Assembly: GCF_030272615.1 (NCBI RefSeq)
Contig: NC_081415.1
Span: forward strand, 106,467,796-106,531,795
Source: Cryptomeria japonica
Taxonomy: Eukaryota > Streptophyta > Pinopsida > Cupressales > Cupressaceae
Reading direction: 5' to 3'
DNA length: 64,000 bases
A program made the position numbers and the translations under genes. This document shows, one piece after another, positions 21,978 to 33,882 of this stretch (the stretch's first letter is position 1; each line of letters begins with the position of its first letter). Below the pieces are notes generated by a model that ran no database searches, had not been told where the DNA came from, and saw nothing but the letters and a program-made list of their open reading frames with translations.

Positions 21978-23613
21978 TGTAGCATCGTAAATTGTACGTA
22001 CTTGCTAGGGTGGTACAATTTCACACCTAGTTTAGCACCCGCCTTGGCGCATTTTGCATTTTGCATTGCATTTCCCCTTTAGCACTTAATTAATTAAATT
22101 AATTAGGTCTAAGGTTCTATTTCATCATCTTCCACATCATAAAGTTGGGCCCTTTCATTAAAGTGTGCCCTTTTCATTTTATTCCTCCAATACATCATTT
22201 AATCAAAAACCCTAATTAGGTCCTATTTTGAACTTGGGGGCTTGATTTCGGGGGTCAAAACATCTCGAAATCACTTGTAACTTCGGGATTTTCTCTAAAA
22301 TCATCATATCCAACGGCCCTGAAAATTTGGTGAAAAGTTGTCAGGACCGTGGCGCCCGGAGTGCACACGGTCCCGGACATTTTTTTCGAAATTCTAGGAG
22401 CGCAATCTAATCATAAAATAAAGCTTAAACCCAAGAAATTGGTGGGAGATTCAATCTATAGGTCAGCCAAAAGTTGAAATTAAGACCTAGGGTTTCATAT
22501 ATAAGAGCTCTCTTTCTTCATTTGAAAGGATCAAAAATTTTTTGGTTTCAAGGACCTTCTATGCAGCGAAAGAGCAGATCTATGAAGATTTCAACAAAAT
22601 TCAACATCCATCCATCAAGCATCCATCAATTTCATTCATCCATTTAGGGCTTTGAAGACATTGAAGAGCAATAGGGGATTACCGACTTAAAATTGGCTTG
22701 TACCCCTCCCTTGGGGTTGGGTATGATTTCATGTTGTTTTCATGTCTTTGCATAAGCCTCATTATATCATTTGTATTCATGCTTTAGATCACTTTGCATC
22801 TTGATTTGGAGCATTTACATTATCATTTACAAGCAATTAGGGTTTACTTTCTAGGTTGCTCTAGTTTGCTTACTTGCATTTTAGGATCATGCACACACAC
22901 AAGGTCTGCACACACACTACTTTTACAATACAACTTGGCTATTCGTGGAGGTGGAAATCACCAAAGCAGGGGTTTGACTAAGGCAAAACCCTATATAGCC
23001 ACCCAACACACCTTTCCAGATACAAGTGCAGATTTTGGGATTCGGATGACGCCGCAAGTTGCAGATCCGGCAGAAGCAGACGGAAACCGAGCAACACACC
23101 AAATTTCAGAGTAAAAGACCAGGACAGGGGCATGGGGTGCCCTGGTCCTGCCAGGACAGGGGCATTGGGCACCCTGGTCTCTCTATCAGACAGCAAGTTT
23201 TCGGCACTTTTCGACAGCTTTCAGGTTGCCAAAAATAATAGTTTCAGGAGCAGAATCAGGACAGTGGCGCCTGCGCCCCCATCTTGAACCTTTTCACTTA
23301 GATTTTAACACCGGGTATGCATTTGCATTCTTGCCTTGTCCTTGTGTTTACAACTTTCCATTGTTTAATCTCAATTCTGCAAATCTTGCTATTAGTTCAT
23401 ACTTGCACTTTAGGGTTAGGGATTGAACTTGCATCCTTCTATCTATCATTTGCAACAAAGGAATAGAAATCCTAATAGGTAGCCCATGGCTCTCTCTTCC
23501 ACAAAAAGAAGTAGCCAATTGTGTGATACCTCTAGGCTCTTTCATATTCCACAATGTGTGTCAAAAGGTAGGATTAGGGCATGTTAGCCTAGTCTCACTT
23601 TTTCCCCCACACA
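21978..23613 (+). repeat. 3' LTR of inner element
   Basis: It matches the 5' LTR end to end, with differences such as 'tgtagcatcg' against 'tgtagcgtcg'. It is followed by the duplication GTTAT. Confidence 0.95.
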
Positions 23614-23618
23614 GTTAT

Positions 23619-25423
23619 AAGATGAAATGAATGATTATATTATTATACTAGATGGATAAATGAATGCACTTAAACTAATGGATAGATACATAGATGTATG
23701 AAACTACGGGAATCTAAACAAATGCCTAGTAAACAAGCTTTAAATGATGGTAAATGAGGAGGACAACTGACACTAAATGAAGGCATAGTAATGGCTAATA
23801 ATGGTAGTAAATGTAATGATGACAAATTTATCATAGAAACAAATCTAAATGTCATGATTGTGTGACGATGAAATGATATAATGATACTAATGCAAGTAAA
23901 TGATAATGAACTATATGTATTTAAATGCAACTAAATGATATTGAATGCAGTATAATGAAGATTTAAGATTTTAATAAACCTATATGCAAGTAAATGATAA
24001 TGAACTAGGCTTATGCAAATGCAACTAAATGTAATGAAATGATGATGTGATTATGATAATGAGTGCAAGGTTGTTTTAAAATTTTGCATGGTGCACTAAT
24101 GATGTGTCAGAGGACTCTGTCGTGATTGTATCCAAGACCAACTCAATTTTCATATAACTTCTCATATTAATCTTGTTCACACTTGTATACAAAACCATGC
24201 ATATGAATAATGAATGATTAAATGGATGGGTGACATGCAATGAAATGCAATATAAACAGATGAGATGGAATGACGATCCATAGTGCTTCATTTTCATCAT
24301 TGAGCATGATAATATCGATCTTGGATGAGGTAGTAGTAACCAAGGATGGAGAATTGTACCTACAAGCAAAACAACATAAATAAATAAAGAATAAAGAATA
24401 TGGACCCTTGATAATGGTTCATGCTCATATGGTTGAGGTATACGCTATAGTCAGCAAGTTGTAGTGATCTATGACTGTATTTTGCATATGATCATGTAAC
24501 TTAGTGAACTTCCCACGTAGACACCATTAGTACATGCCCCAAAACTTCATTGGGATAATTCGCAGAAAACATACTAACAATGCGTAGGAACCATCCCAAC
24601 CACTCTAATCACTTGTGGATATCCCGAAGTAGTGTAGGAACCTGATATATATAAATAAATGAATAACCTACAAATCAACAAAGTATTCGATAGCTTAAAC
24701 AGAAGTTTCTTGTCAAAGAAAATGTCATCTTGTCTTTGTTTTGGATAAGGAAGGATGCATCCTTGTTAAAACAGTTTGTGTGTCAATGTTGATTGTTTGG
24801 TTGATGTGGTAAGTGGTCATTGTTTGAGTAGCTCAAAATGTTTGTTTGGTATCTGCTAAGATGCATATATACATAAGCATTGCCATGTTTTTGATTGATT
24901 TTTGATGTTTTATGATGTTTTTGGATTTTGTGAGATAGTTTTCCAATGTTTTTGGTATTTTTTATTGTTTTGAATATTTTTGGATTTTGTGAGATAATTT
25001 TGAATGAAGAACTCAATGAATCAAAAGTAATGCAAAATCCACTTCCATCAATAGGTTAAGGGTATTGCCCCCAATTTAGACATGACTATGAAAAAGCGGG
25101 ATGCAAGATGCATGAAGTACTATCTTTGATTGCAAATCAATAAGAAGCCATGGTTTTGGACTGATGGATGTGTGTGTGTAATGAATGTGATTGTAACAAG
25201 TTTGAAAGGCAATGGAGCCATAGCCTTTACAAGTGGCTCTTGTTTGCTAGCTTTTCACCATCGCACTTACCCAAGGTGCCACCAGAGTGGTTATTCACCA
25301 TTTGGATGCATGATTTTTCTTTACTATTTTGATGTTTTTGTATTTTCTTCAGGACATATATCTAGATGTTTTTGGTGTTTTTCTAGTATGTATGGGAGCC
25401 TGATGCTCTGTATAGTTTTTTAG
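23619..25423 (-). other. Tat element 3' region between integrase and inner insertion
   Basis: 23619-24080 is the ATGAATG-rich low-complexity sequence interrupted by the inner element. About 24880-25010 has recurrent 'gatgtttttggattttgtga' units. No coding region was found on either strand. Confidence 0.5.
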
Positions 25424-26560
25424 GTATTAAACTGTTTGAGGTGCATGTTGTTGATCATATCTACTAGCGGTTCTCCTTCTGAAGTAGCCAACTGATATGC
25501 CCCAGACCTCAATACAACAGTGATAACATATGGACCCATCTAGTTTGATTCAAACTTTCCTTGATGTTCTCAATTGGGTTGGTTATGAGGATTCTCTAGA
25601 AAAACAAGATCACCTACCTCAAATGTACCAGGTCTAACTTGATGATTATAGCTTCTCCTCATTCACTGATGATAGGATTTGAGATGGTTGTATGTAGCTT
25701 ATCGTTTCTCATCAAGTAGCTCTAAATCTTGGAGACATGATACCCTGTATGCTTTGTCATCTATGAGATTATGCAAGGAAACCCGTAGAGATGGTATCTC
25801 AACCTCAATAGGTAGAATGGCTTTTGCACCATAGACCAGTGAGTAGGGAGTTGCGTCTGTAGGGGTTTTGAATGCTAGTTTGATACGCCCATAGTGCTAG
25901 ATTTAATTGAACATGCCAATCACAACCGGCATCATTGACTGTCTTCTTGAGGATTCTTAATATGTTTTTGTTTGATGCTTCGGCCTGGCCATTTTCTTGT
26001 GGGTAATAAGGAGTGGAAAAGCGGTGTTGGATGTGAAATTTCTCACAAAGCTCATGGACATCCTAATTTTTGAAAGAAAGATCGTTATCTGTGATGATGG
26101 ACATGGGTACACCATATCGATAGATAATGTAATTAAGGATGAATGAGGCGATCTTCTTGCCAGTGACTTGGGTAAGTGGAACAACTTTGATCCACTTTGT
26201 GAAGTATTCGGTGGCTGTAATAATGAATTTGTGGCCGTTGGATGAAGATGGATGGATTTTACCAAAAATGTCAAGTCGCCATTGACAAAAAGGCCATGGT
26301 GTTGTGATTGGTTGCAATTCTTGTGTTGGTGCATGTATCAGGTCTCCATGAACTTGGCATTTCTTGCACTTTCTGGCAAAATAGTAAGAGTCTTTTTCCA
26401 TGGATGGCCAATAGTATCCAGTGCGCATGAGTTTCTTGGCTAGTGAAGGACTGCTTGCATGAGTTCCACAAATTCCTTCATGTACCTCTTCCAAGGCCTT
26501 TGTTATCTCATCTTATTCCAAACATCAAAGCAGAGTACCATCAAGACTACGTTGGTATAG
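25424..26560 (-). pseudogene. Integrase of the Tat element
   Basis: Integrates element cDNA. In minus-strand order there is an HHCC zinc-binding module (EEVHEGICGTH ... CKKCQ), the first catalytic Asp in CQWRLDIFGKI, the second in SIITDNDLSF and the Glu in PQENGQAEASNKN. A C-terminal region follows (ALWAYQTSIQNP, VRPGTFEVGDLVFLENP, MGPYVITV) and ends LKQFNT. So HHCC and D,D,E are all visible, but the frame is broken: TAG at 26063-26065 right after the second Asp, further stops in the C-terminal part, and a frameshift near 25860. Confidence 0.85.
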
Positions 26561-26829
26561 GGTTTCAACAATAATGGTATATCGAGCAGTTTGGCGAATG
26601 AAGGTTTTACGTTGGTTATTCGATTGGTTAGGAGGAAGTGTGTGATCGCGGAGGTAGGTGTAGAAATCACCATACCATGCGGATTCGGAACCAACAAGGT
26701 GACATATCATCTCGGATTCGGGGATATCATAAGTGAGAATCCAAAGTTGTTCGACCAAGAACTCGTAACATGTTGAATTCTATGAAAGATCTAGGAGAGA
26801 TGCAATGGTAGCCATAGCATCAACAACTC

Positions 26830-27190
26830 AATTTTGATCTTTGCGTATCTGTTCAAAGGTGATAGTAGTAAATGATGCTTTTAAACTGTCCACCATTTGC
26901 TTGTACGACATGAGTTTATCATCCTTGGTTTCATATTCATCTATGACTTGTCAGATGACCAGTTGGGAGTCGCCATATATCTGTAACTCTTTCAATTTCC
27001 ATTGTATGGCTAGTCTGAGTCCTATAATCAAGGCCTCATATTCTACTATGTTGTTCGTGCATGGAAATTTTAGCTGGTAAGACTTCAGGATGCTATCACC
27101 TTGAGCTGTGATAAATAGAATGTCTGCCCTTGAGCCATGCCTAGTGTATGAACCATCAAAGTATAGTTTCCATGGTTGTGCTTCTGTGAT
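26830..27190 (-). pseudogene. Additional RNase H domain of the Tat element
   Basis: A second RNase H follows the one attached to the reverse transcriptase, which is diagnostic of the plant Tat lineage. All four acidic residues are visible: Asp in WKLYFDGSYT, Glu in NNIVEYEALIIGL, Asp in QIYGDSQLVI and Asp in VVDAMATIASLL. TGA at 26951-26953 interrupts it just after the third Asp. It presumably supplied the active RNase H. Confidence 0.8.
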
Positions 27191-27229
27191 CATGAATATC
27201 TCTTCGTCTAGAAAATTAGAAATGAGAGG

Positions 27230-28620
27230 ATGATCACCTACGAGGGGTGCATTAGCCAACTGATCTATAATAAATTGACCCTTGATAGCCTTACGGTCCA
27301 CATACTCAATGTCAAATTCATTGAGAATCATCACCCATTTGGCCAAGCGGCCTGTCAATGTTGCTTTGCTGAGTAAGTACTTGAGTGGATCTATCTTGGC
27401 AATGAGTTGTACTCTATGTGTTAATAGATAGTGCCTCAGTTTAGTTGCTGCCAAGATTAGTGCTAGGCAAGCTTGCTCAATAGGTGTGTAATTGAGTTCA
27501 TAGCCAACCAGTATGCAAGAGATGTAGTAAAATTTACACTCTTTCCCTTCTACATTGTGTTGAGCCAACAGTACTCCCAATGTTGTATTTGTTGCTAAGA
27601 TATAGAGTAATAAAGGCTTACTTGGATCTGGTGGGATCAGTAATGGTGTATTCATGAGATAGTCTTTAAGCATCTAGAATGCTTGCTGGCATCTGATATC
27701 CCATTGAAAGTGGATGTTCTTGTGTAACAGATGTGTAAAAGGATGACACTTATCTCCCAGTTGTGCAATGAATCTTAGGATTGATTGAAGCCACCCTTGT
27801 AATGTCCTTAGCTGGCTGATATTCTTTGGAGGTGGCATGTCCATTATTGCTTTGACTTTTATAGGATCAACCTCAATACCTTTGCTGGAGATAATGTATC
27901 CTAGAAGCTTCCTTGAGGTTACTCCAAAGACAAATTTCTTTGGGTTGAGGCGAACATGATATTGTTCTAGTCTATCAAAGATTTTCTCTACTATTGCTAG
28001 ATGGCCTTCTCTTGTGAGTGATTTTACCAGTAAGTCATCAACATAATCTTCCATTATAGTATGCATCATATTGTGAAAGATGGTTGTCATTTCTCTTTGA
28101 TAGGTCACTCCTGCATTCTTTAGACCAAAAGGCATTACATTCCAGCAGTATGTTCCCCATGGACATGTGAAGGCTGTCTTATGTTGATCCTCTGGTGCGA
28201 TCTTTATCTAGTTGTACCCAGAAAATCCATCCATGAGTGAAAGCATGACATGTCCTGCTGTTAGGTCTACTATGATGTCAATGTTTGGTAAAGGGAAGTC
28301 ATCTTTAGGACATGCCTTATTTAGATCTCTGAAGTCAGTATAGATACAGATGCCCCCCTTTGGTTTTTTGACAGGTACAATATTGGAGATTCAATCTGCA
28401 TAATTAATTGGTCTAATGAAACCAACATCTAGGAGTTTCTTAAGTTCTGCTTTGACTAGTACCGTGATTTGGGGATGCATCTTGCGAACCTTTTGTTTGA
28501 CAAGCTTAGCTCCTTCTGCTACTATGAGGTGATGCATGACTAAATCAGGATCAAGACCAGGCATGTCTGCATATGACGATGTGAAGTTGATCTAGCATTT
28601 TTTGAAGAATTCAACAAACT
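27230..28620 (-). pseudogene. Reverse transcriptase and first RNase H of the Tat element
   Basis: Copies element RNA into DNA. Landmarks in order: SNIVPVKKPKGGICIYTDFR, LNKACPKDDFPLP, MPFGLKNAGVTYQREM, catalytic EDYVDDLLVKS (28034-28045), LGYIISSKGIEVDP, then the RNase H part (YTPIEQACLALILAATKLRHYL). The first RNase H has lost the usual Asp at its start (LYILATNTT) but keeps the Glu; a weakened first RNase H is known in Tat elements. In-frame stops are TAG 28592-28594, TGA 28391-28393, TAG 28208-28210 and TAG 27674-27676. Confidence 0.9.
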
Positions 28621-29539
28621 TGGTTTGTTCCTCTGGAGTCAAAAGAGATGCTAGATGTATGTGGTGAGGAGTTTCAGAAGTCCCCATGTTGTATTCTTTG
28701 GTTTATTTGATGAGAATTGTTGATCGTTCCTGCTGCGTACTAGAGGGGAGAATGTCAAACCTTTCATCCTCAGGCGCCTCAGAGAGATTTTCATCGTTGG
28801 ATATGCTCTTTCTTTTTACTTTTGTGGGATCAAACAGTGCCACAGTGTGGTTTTCACTGGAAGATCCATGTTTTATTGTTATATTTTTGCAGCTAAAAGG
28901 TTTGGCATCTGCCCCAAAGTATGTTGCACTATTGAGTTCTATAGCAAATCTAGCTTTGTGATCCCCGCTTGGTATGTTATCACGTAGTTCCAAAAAGTCA
29001 ATGATAGCCTCATCATTTTGGAAGTGGTCAAGGCATGGGAGGTTAGGTTGGTTCCATTCAATGAGTTCAGGATGGATAATGGGCATTACCTCATCGATTA
29101 GGTTAAGTTTGTTAGATGTGTCAGTGAGGGTCAAGATGTTGTGGTGAAGGCACCCTCATTGTTAGAATTGGGTGTAAGATGTGACGTAGGTTCTATGGAA
29201 GATGTTTCTAGTTCAGGAACCCAATAGGTTTTAATCTGCGCTTCTCTGTAAATAGGGATTTCTTTGTGAGGTGGAGGGGGTGATGCGTCTTCCTCATCTG
29301 AATTATTTAGATGTATTGAATCAAATTCCCACTCATGTGAGTCGGTCTCTGAGTCACTTTCCAACATCCGACTACTATACCATACTAGGATATCTTTTGA
29401 GTTAAATACTACAGGTGTGATCGACTGATGTACTTGGATAGATGGAATGATTGGTGTTGCAAGAAGGATTATAGGGATCAATGAATTTGATACTGGGAGT
29501 ATGGGTGTTGTTGACTCTGTTGCTTCTATTGGAATTATA
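28621..29539 (-). pseudogene. Linker region between G-patch and reverse transcriptase
   Basis: Open stretches on the minus strand (29134-28703 and 29481-29131) include LIDEVMPIIHPELIEWNQ and an acidic segment (SETDSHEWEFDS). They fit the variable spacer before reverse transcriptase in Tat elements. No enzymatic motif is seen. Confidence 0.55.
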
Positions 29540-30695
29540 TGATGAATACTAAGAGGGGGGGGTGAATTAGTATGCCGAAAGTCTCTCTACTTAAACACTT
29601 AAACAGTCTGAAGATAAACTGGTAAAACAGTTTAATAGACAGACCAGTTATCACACATGCAAACCAAAATGCAAATAAAGCATTCACCCACAAAAGCAAT
29701 ACAACCATAACACAAGATATTTGACATGGAAACCCAAATGGGAAAAACCACAGTGAGATGGAACTCACAAGTCACTATTTGTAGAATAGAAAAAAAACCG
29801 GTTAAGGTCTTACAATGTTCTTCACCAGAACAGATCCTATTAGGAATCTGAATCTCTGTTAGGAGATAAGTACGATTAAAGACTACCTTGCTAGAGGATT
29901 TTAGATTCACAGAGGTGAACCACCTTGTTAGAGGATTTTACAAAAGGCTTTTGGGCCCACCCGATTAAGGGCTATAGACTTGTCAAAGATGTGAGTAATC
30001 AACAAGTGTTTGATCTATCTAATAGCACAAACTGCTTGGTTAGATCTATTTAGTTAATGCATTACAGCATTACTTCAATCTTCTCTGTCTCTCACTTAGT
30101 TACAACTTGATCTTCTCAGATAAGATCGCTCTCTCAATAACTCATCAACCACCTTAAACCCTAGCACAACAACAACCCTTTCAGAAACAACAACCTAAAA
30201 CCTTAGACATGATGTCCTTTTAAAGGAATCTGATTTCATGTCGGTCCAATAGGATTACATTACAATTTCCCAGGTTCAATGAATCTAGACATACTCAATA
30301 ACATGACACAAGAAGCACCATTAGTGTGTCGGCACCGTCAAACAATCGGTGGATTGGTAACTCATCACAAAAATGCCGGTTGGTAACTCATCACAGAGTA
30401 TTATCGGTTCATACAAAATACTAGTTGCCGGTTTGACAAATGAAGATTGGTAAGAATGTGTTATGCTTCTTAGCTCCCTCGTACTACTTGAGATCTACGA
30501 ACTGCTTGGGGTCGACATGCCACTTCAGACCGAGAAACACATTCTGCAAAATCATCAATAGTCTAAAGACTAGAATACAACATACCGATTGGAACAGATA
30601 TCGGTTGAGTTCTAGCTCATACATATAAAGTGGATCTCAATGAAAGTGTGTGTCCATCAATGACAATCACAACATAAACATAAAAAATGCCAACA
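29540..30695. mobile_element. Solo LTR-like insertion in the linker region
   Basis: It starts 'tgatgaatactaagaggg' with a G run and ends 'aaaatgccaaca'. The flanks are TTATA (29535-29539) and TTATC (30696-30700), a four-of-five match. Like 13663-14724 it carries 'gggaaaaaccacagtgaga' and a similar 'catcaatgacaa' stretch near its end, so the two are related families. No coding region inside. Confidence 0.6.
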
Positions 30696-30949
30696 TTATC
30701 AGTGTTGTTGATACTGCTAGGAATTCTGATATAGTTGTTGCTGCCAATGGTTCTATTGATGTTATTGCTGCTGCTAAAGGGGTTGCTGGTGTGATTGGTG
30801 GGATGACTGGTGTTGTAGATGGTTTTGTTGGGGCTTTTAGCCTCAGTGGGGTAGTTGGTATGGTGTATGGTGCTACTGATATAATCAAAGGTGACCTCTT
30901 TGTAGTAGGCTGATATAGAGGTTTACTAGGTTTCCCTTCGAATCAAAGC

Positions 30950-32440
30950 TTAGGAAGGATCTCCTTTTGGAAGCCTAATCCTATATTATCCTTGGGTTTT
31001 AATTCCAGTTGTAGCGGTTCATGTCGTCCTTGCTTGCAAGGTCCCAAGGCACTCTAACCATCATAACCCATTCTTTGCATAATGAGAAGTTCCTTTCCAT
31101 ACTGATCTGTGGGAAGCTTAGTTTGTGGGATGTTCATGGTGATAGGATCTTTATAGATCCATTCTACTAAGTCCTCATCTCTGCTCTCTTCTTCTTGACT
31201 CTTTCTAAGGATGAAAGGCATCAAAGTACATGCTGGCTTGACCAGTGGTGCTTGAAGTAACTGTTGAGGTTTACCATGAGCTCTAGGAGAAGTAGGCATT
31301 TGTCCAACACAAAGGAGTTGGCTGAGATTGTATTCCCAGGGCCTTCCTCTGCTATTTTCATCTTGAGATTCTCTTGCTTCGGTATAGTGGTGTTTGAACT
31401 GGAGAGAGAGGTTGGACTTACATATGATGTGGATGAGATGGCTTCCCTGTTGTTAGGAATGGTAATCTCTGGTTGATGATTGATAGTGTGACAATATGCA
31501 AAAGGATTTGCATCACCCAGGATTGTAATTTCTACACCATTATGAGGAAACTTGATACATTGATGGTAGGTGGATGGAACGGCTTGCATGGCATGTATCC
31601 AAGGTCTTCCTAACAACAAATTGTATGGCAGAGAAAGGTCCAGAACTTGATATGCTTCACTACGGGGCCCACTCGAATTGGTAGCACCACTACTCCTTAG
31701 GGTGAACGCTCTGCATCATCATAGGCTTTGATTGTGATCTTTTTATGGGGATCCACTAATTCAATTGCATATCCCAATGCTGTGACTAGTTATAGTGTAC
31801 ACATATTCAGGCCTGCTCCATTGTCGATCAAGACTCGCTTGATCCTATGTTGGTTGATAAACCCTTCAATATGGAGTGAGGCATTATGAGGTTGCTGGAA
31901 GGATGTATTGTCACTTTCAGAGAAAATGAGACAAGGTGATGATCTTAGACTCCCAACCATAGCTTGGAACTGATCTATGTTCAGATTTGCAGGGACTGAT
32001 GCCTCTTGGAGAGCTTGATCCAAGATTATTTTATGAGATGGGGATAGGCACAATAGCTCTAAGATAGATATCAGTGCGGGCATTTTATCTAATTGGTCCA
32101 CAAGGTTATACTGCTTTGGGATAGATGGGGTACCTTGTGGAGCTTCTTTTATGGTTATCTTGCCGCGACATGTAACAATATTACAAGTGGAGCTGGGATT
32201 TTTTATGGTAATAGTTGCAATCTGTTCATTGGCATCATATAGGTGATTCACAGTGTAATTATAGGTGGCACACATATAATCAGTGGTATCTGTGTTCTGC
32301 CCTGAAGTAGAAGGACCCCTTTGATCTTGTGATGGAAGTGGATTTTTGAACATGAGATGATCATTGTTTGTTGTTTTTGGGTCGTGTCCTTCAATTTCAA
32401 TCTCACCTCGGTCAATAAGATCCTGAATAATATCTTTCAA
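30950..32440 (-). pseudogene. Gag C-terminus, aspartic protease and G-patch of the Tat element
   Basis: The protease matures the polyprotein; its active site reads RVLIDNGAGLNMCTL near 31795-31840, followed by LLGRPWIHAMQAVPSTYH (31560-31620). Upstream lies QYNLVDQLDKMPALISILEL, related to the same position in the inner element. Downstream a G-patch is readable at about 30955-31115 (LLIMQRMGYDG, then GLGFQKEI) with an in-frame TAG inside it. Frameshifts separate the parts. Confidence 0.8.
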
Positions 32441-33882
32441 TTTGTGACAATTGCTTGTCTTATGCCCTTTCCGTTGGTGGAAATTTCAATGTTCATTATC
32501 CCTCCACCATGAAGGTTTGACCTGAGGTTCATAATTTGATGTTTTTGGTAAGGTTACCAGATTTGAAGAAACTAATTGACGTAACACTGTTTCAATGGGT
32601 TCCCCTAGGAGAGTGTATGTTCATTTTGGTTTGAAATTTTGCTGCCATTGTTTGGGTTCCTCTTGATGTACATTGCATCCTTGATTTGGGGGAGCAACTG
32701 TGTTATTCTTGGGTGGGGGATTTTTTCCTGCAAATCAGACCACAAGTTGTGCACTTTTGATAGTTCTTGCATCCACAACCTCGTCGTTGACAATGTTTTT
32801 GTTTTTGTTCCAAAATTTAGGCTTATCATTATTGAAGCATGGGCGAGGGCCATCCTTTGGCTCATTGTATATCTTAATAAGCCCTTTTTTTATGAGATCC
32901 CGCTCACATTTTCAACCCTTGGTGATCATGTCATTAAAGGAGTCTGTGTCTTTCACATCTAGGTGAAATTCCATTGTGTTGTTTAAGTTGGAAATAAATA
33001 TTTTCACTAATTCTTGTTCGGGTAATTGAAGAGAACGTCTGCTAGACATTTGATACCATCGTTGCAGAAAGACTAAAAATAGTTCTCCTGGTTTTTGTTT
33101 AGTGTTACATAGATTAGCCATGGTGATATCCTGTTCAATATTGTGTGAGTAATGTGCCAGGAACTTCTGGACTAGTTCTTCGAAGGTCCTAATGCCACTT
33201 GTCAGTCAGGAAAACCATGATGTGGTTGTTCCTCCCAAACTTTGGGGAAAAAGTTGCATTAGATATGTGTCCTTGTATGCCACTTTGAGGCAAGCTGAAT
33301 GGAATTCTCTAACATGATCATGAGGGTCTCCTTTTCCTCTGTACTTTTCAAACTTGGGTGTTTCAAACCTCATGGAAAAGGTGGCATATGTAGAGTCCTA
33401 TCAAAGGGATAGGGACAAATATCATTAAGTGAAAACTGATTAGTTTTCAGACTACTATGAAGCTGTTGGTTGAGATTCTCAACTTGTTGCCGCAACATGT
33501 CAATGTCATTTGGAGGAGGAGGAGGAGGTGGGGGATTTCCTTGATGAAGGTTGTATCTAATGTGATCTCGACCTCTTTCATCCTCATTATGACTTTGGCA
33601 TTCTGATGCTTGCCTTAGTTGTCCAACATCAAAATCAGAGGGTAGTTTGGCTCCCTCTTGAGCATGTCTTAAAAAGTGAGCATCAACATTGCTCCTAATT
33701 ATTTCGTCAAAAAGTCTATTAAAGAGAGGGTTGTGTTGTGCCCTTTCTATTGTCGTTGGAGTAGGAGTACTTGGATTTTCATCATTTGGATTTCCTCTAA
33801 GAGATTCTTGGAATTCATTGATATTTTCCTCCTCTTCTTCCTAAATTTCCATTTGTCTAGTTCTAGATCTGTTTTGAGCCAT
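32390..33882 (-). pseudogene. Gag of the Tat element
   Basis: Structural protein of the particle. The most likely start is the ATG at 33882-33880 (MAQNRSRTRQMEI), with a TAG at 33843-33841 twelve codons further. A proline run lies near 33510-33540. The capsid-type gag domain follows (YLMQLFPQSLGGTTTSWFS, FLVFLQRWYQMSSRR, LFISNLNNTMEF-like). The knuckle-like NFHQRKGHKTSNCHKLKD lies near 32430-32490, its first Cys codon now TGA. One frameshift near 33390 and several stops. Confidence 0.8.

Larger units (their letters stand above)
15187..23613 (+). mobile_element. Nested non-autonomous LTR retrotransposon (protease plus G-patch)
   Basis: LTRs of 1634 bp (15187-16820) and 1636 bp (21978-23613) begin TGTAGC and end CACACA, and GTTAT flanks the element at 15182-15186 and 23614-23618. 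A primer-binding site follows the 5' LTR and a polypurine tract precedes the 3' LTR. The 5.1-kb interior holds one long frame (17024-19975) with an aspartic protease and a G-patch, and then 2 kb of non-coding sequence. I found no capsid domain, zinc knuckle, reverse transcriptase, RNase H or integrase on either strand. Replication would need enzymes in trans. The shared PBS type and protease/G-patch layout make a Tat-type helper likely. Confidence 0.9.

Noticed and set aside
24076-25423. Several open frames of about 75-100 codons downstream of integrase
   Set aside because: Low-complexity 'atgatg' and 'gatgttttt' sequence without domains; no agreement with the antisense gene or gag-pol.
30650-30913. 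Plus-strand Val/Gly/Ala-rich open frame of 87 codons
   Set aside because: Reverse strand of a Thr/Pro/Ile-rich stretch in the Tat linker; also overlaps the end of the solo LTR.
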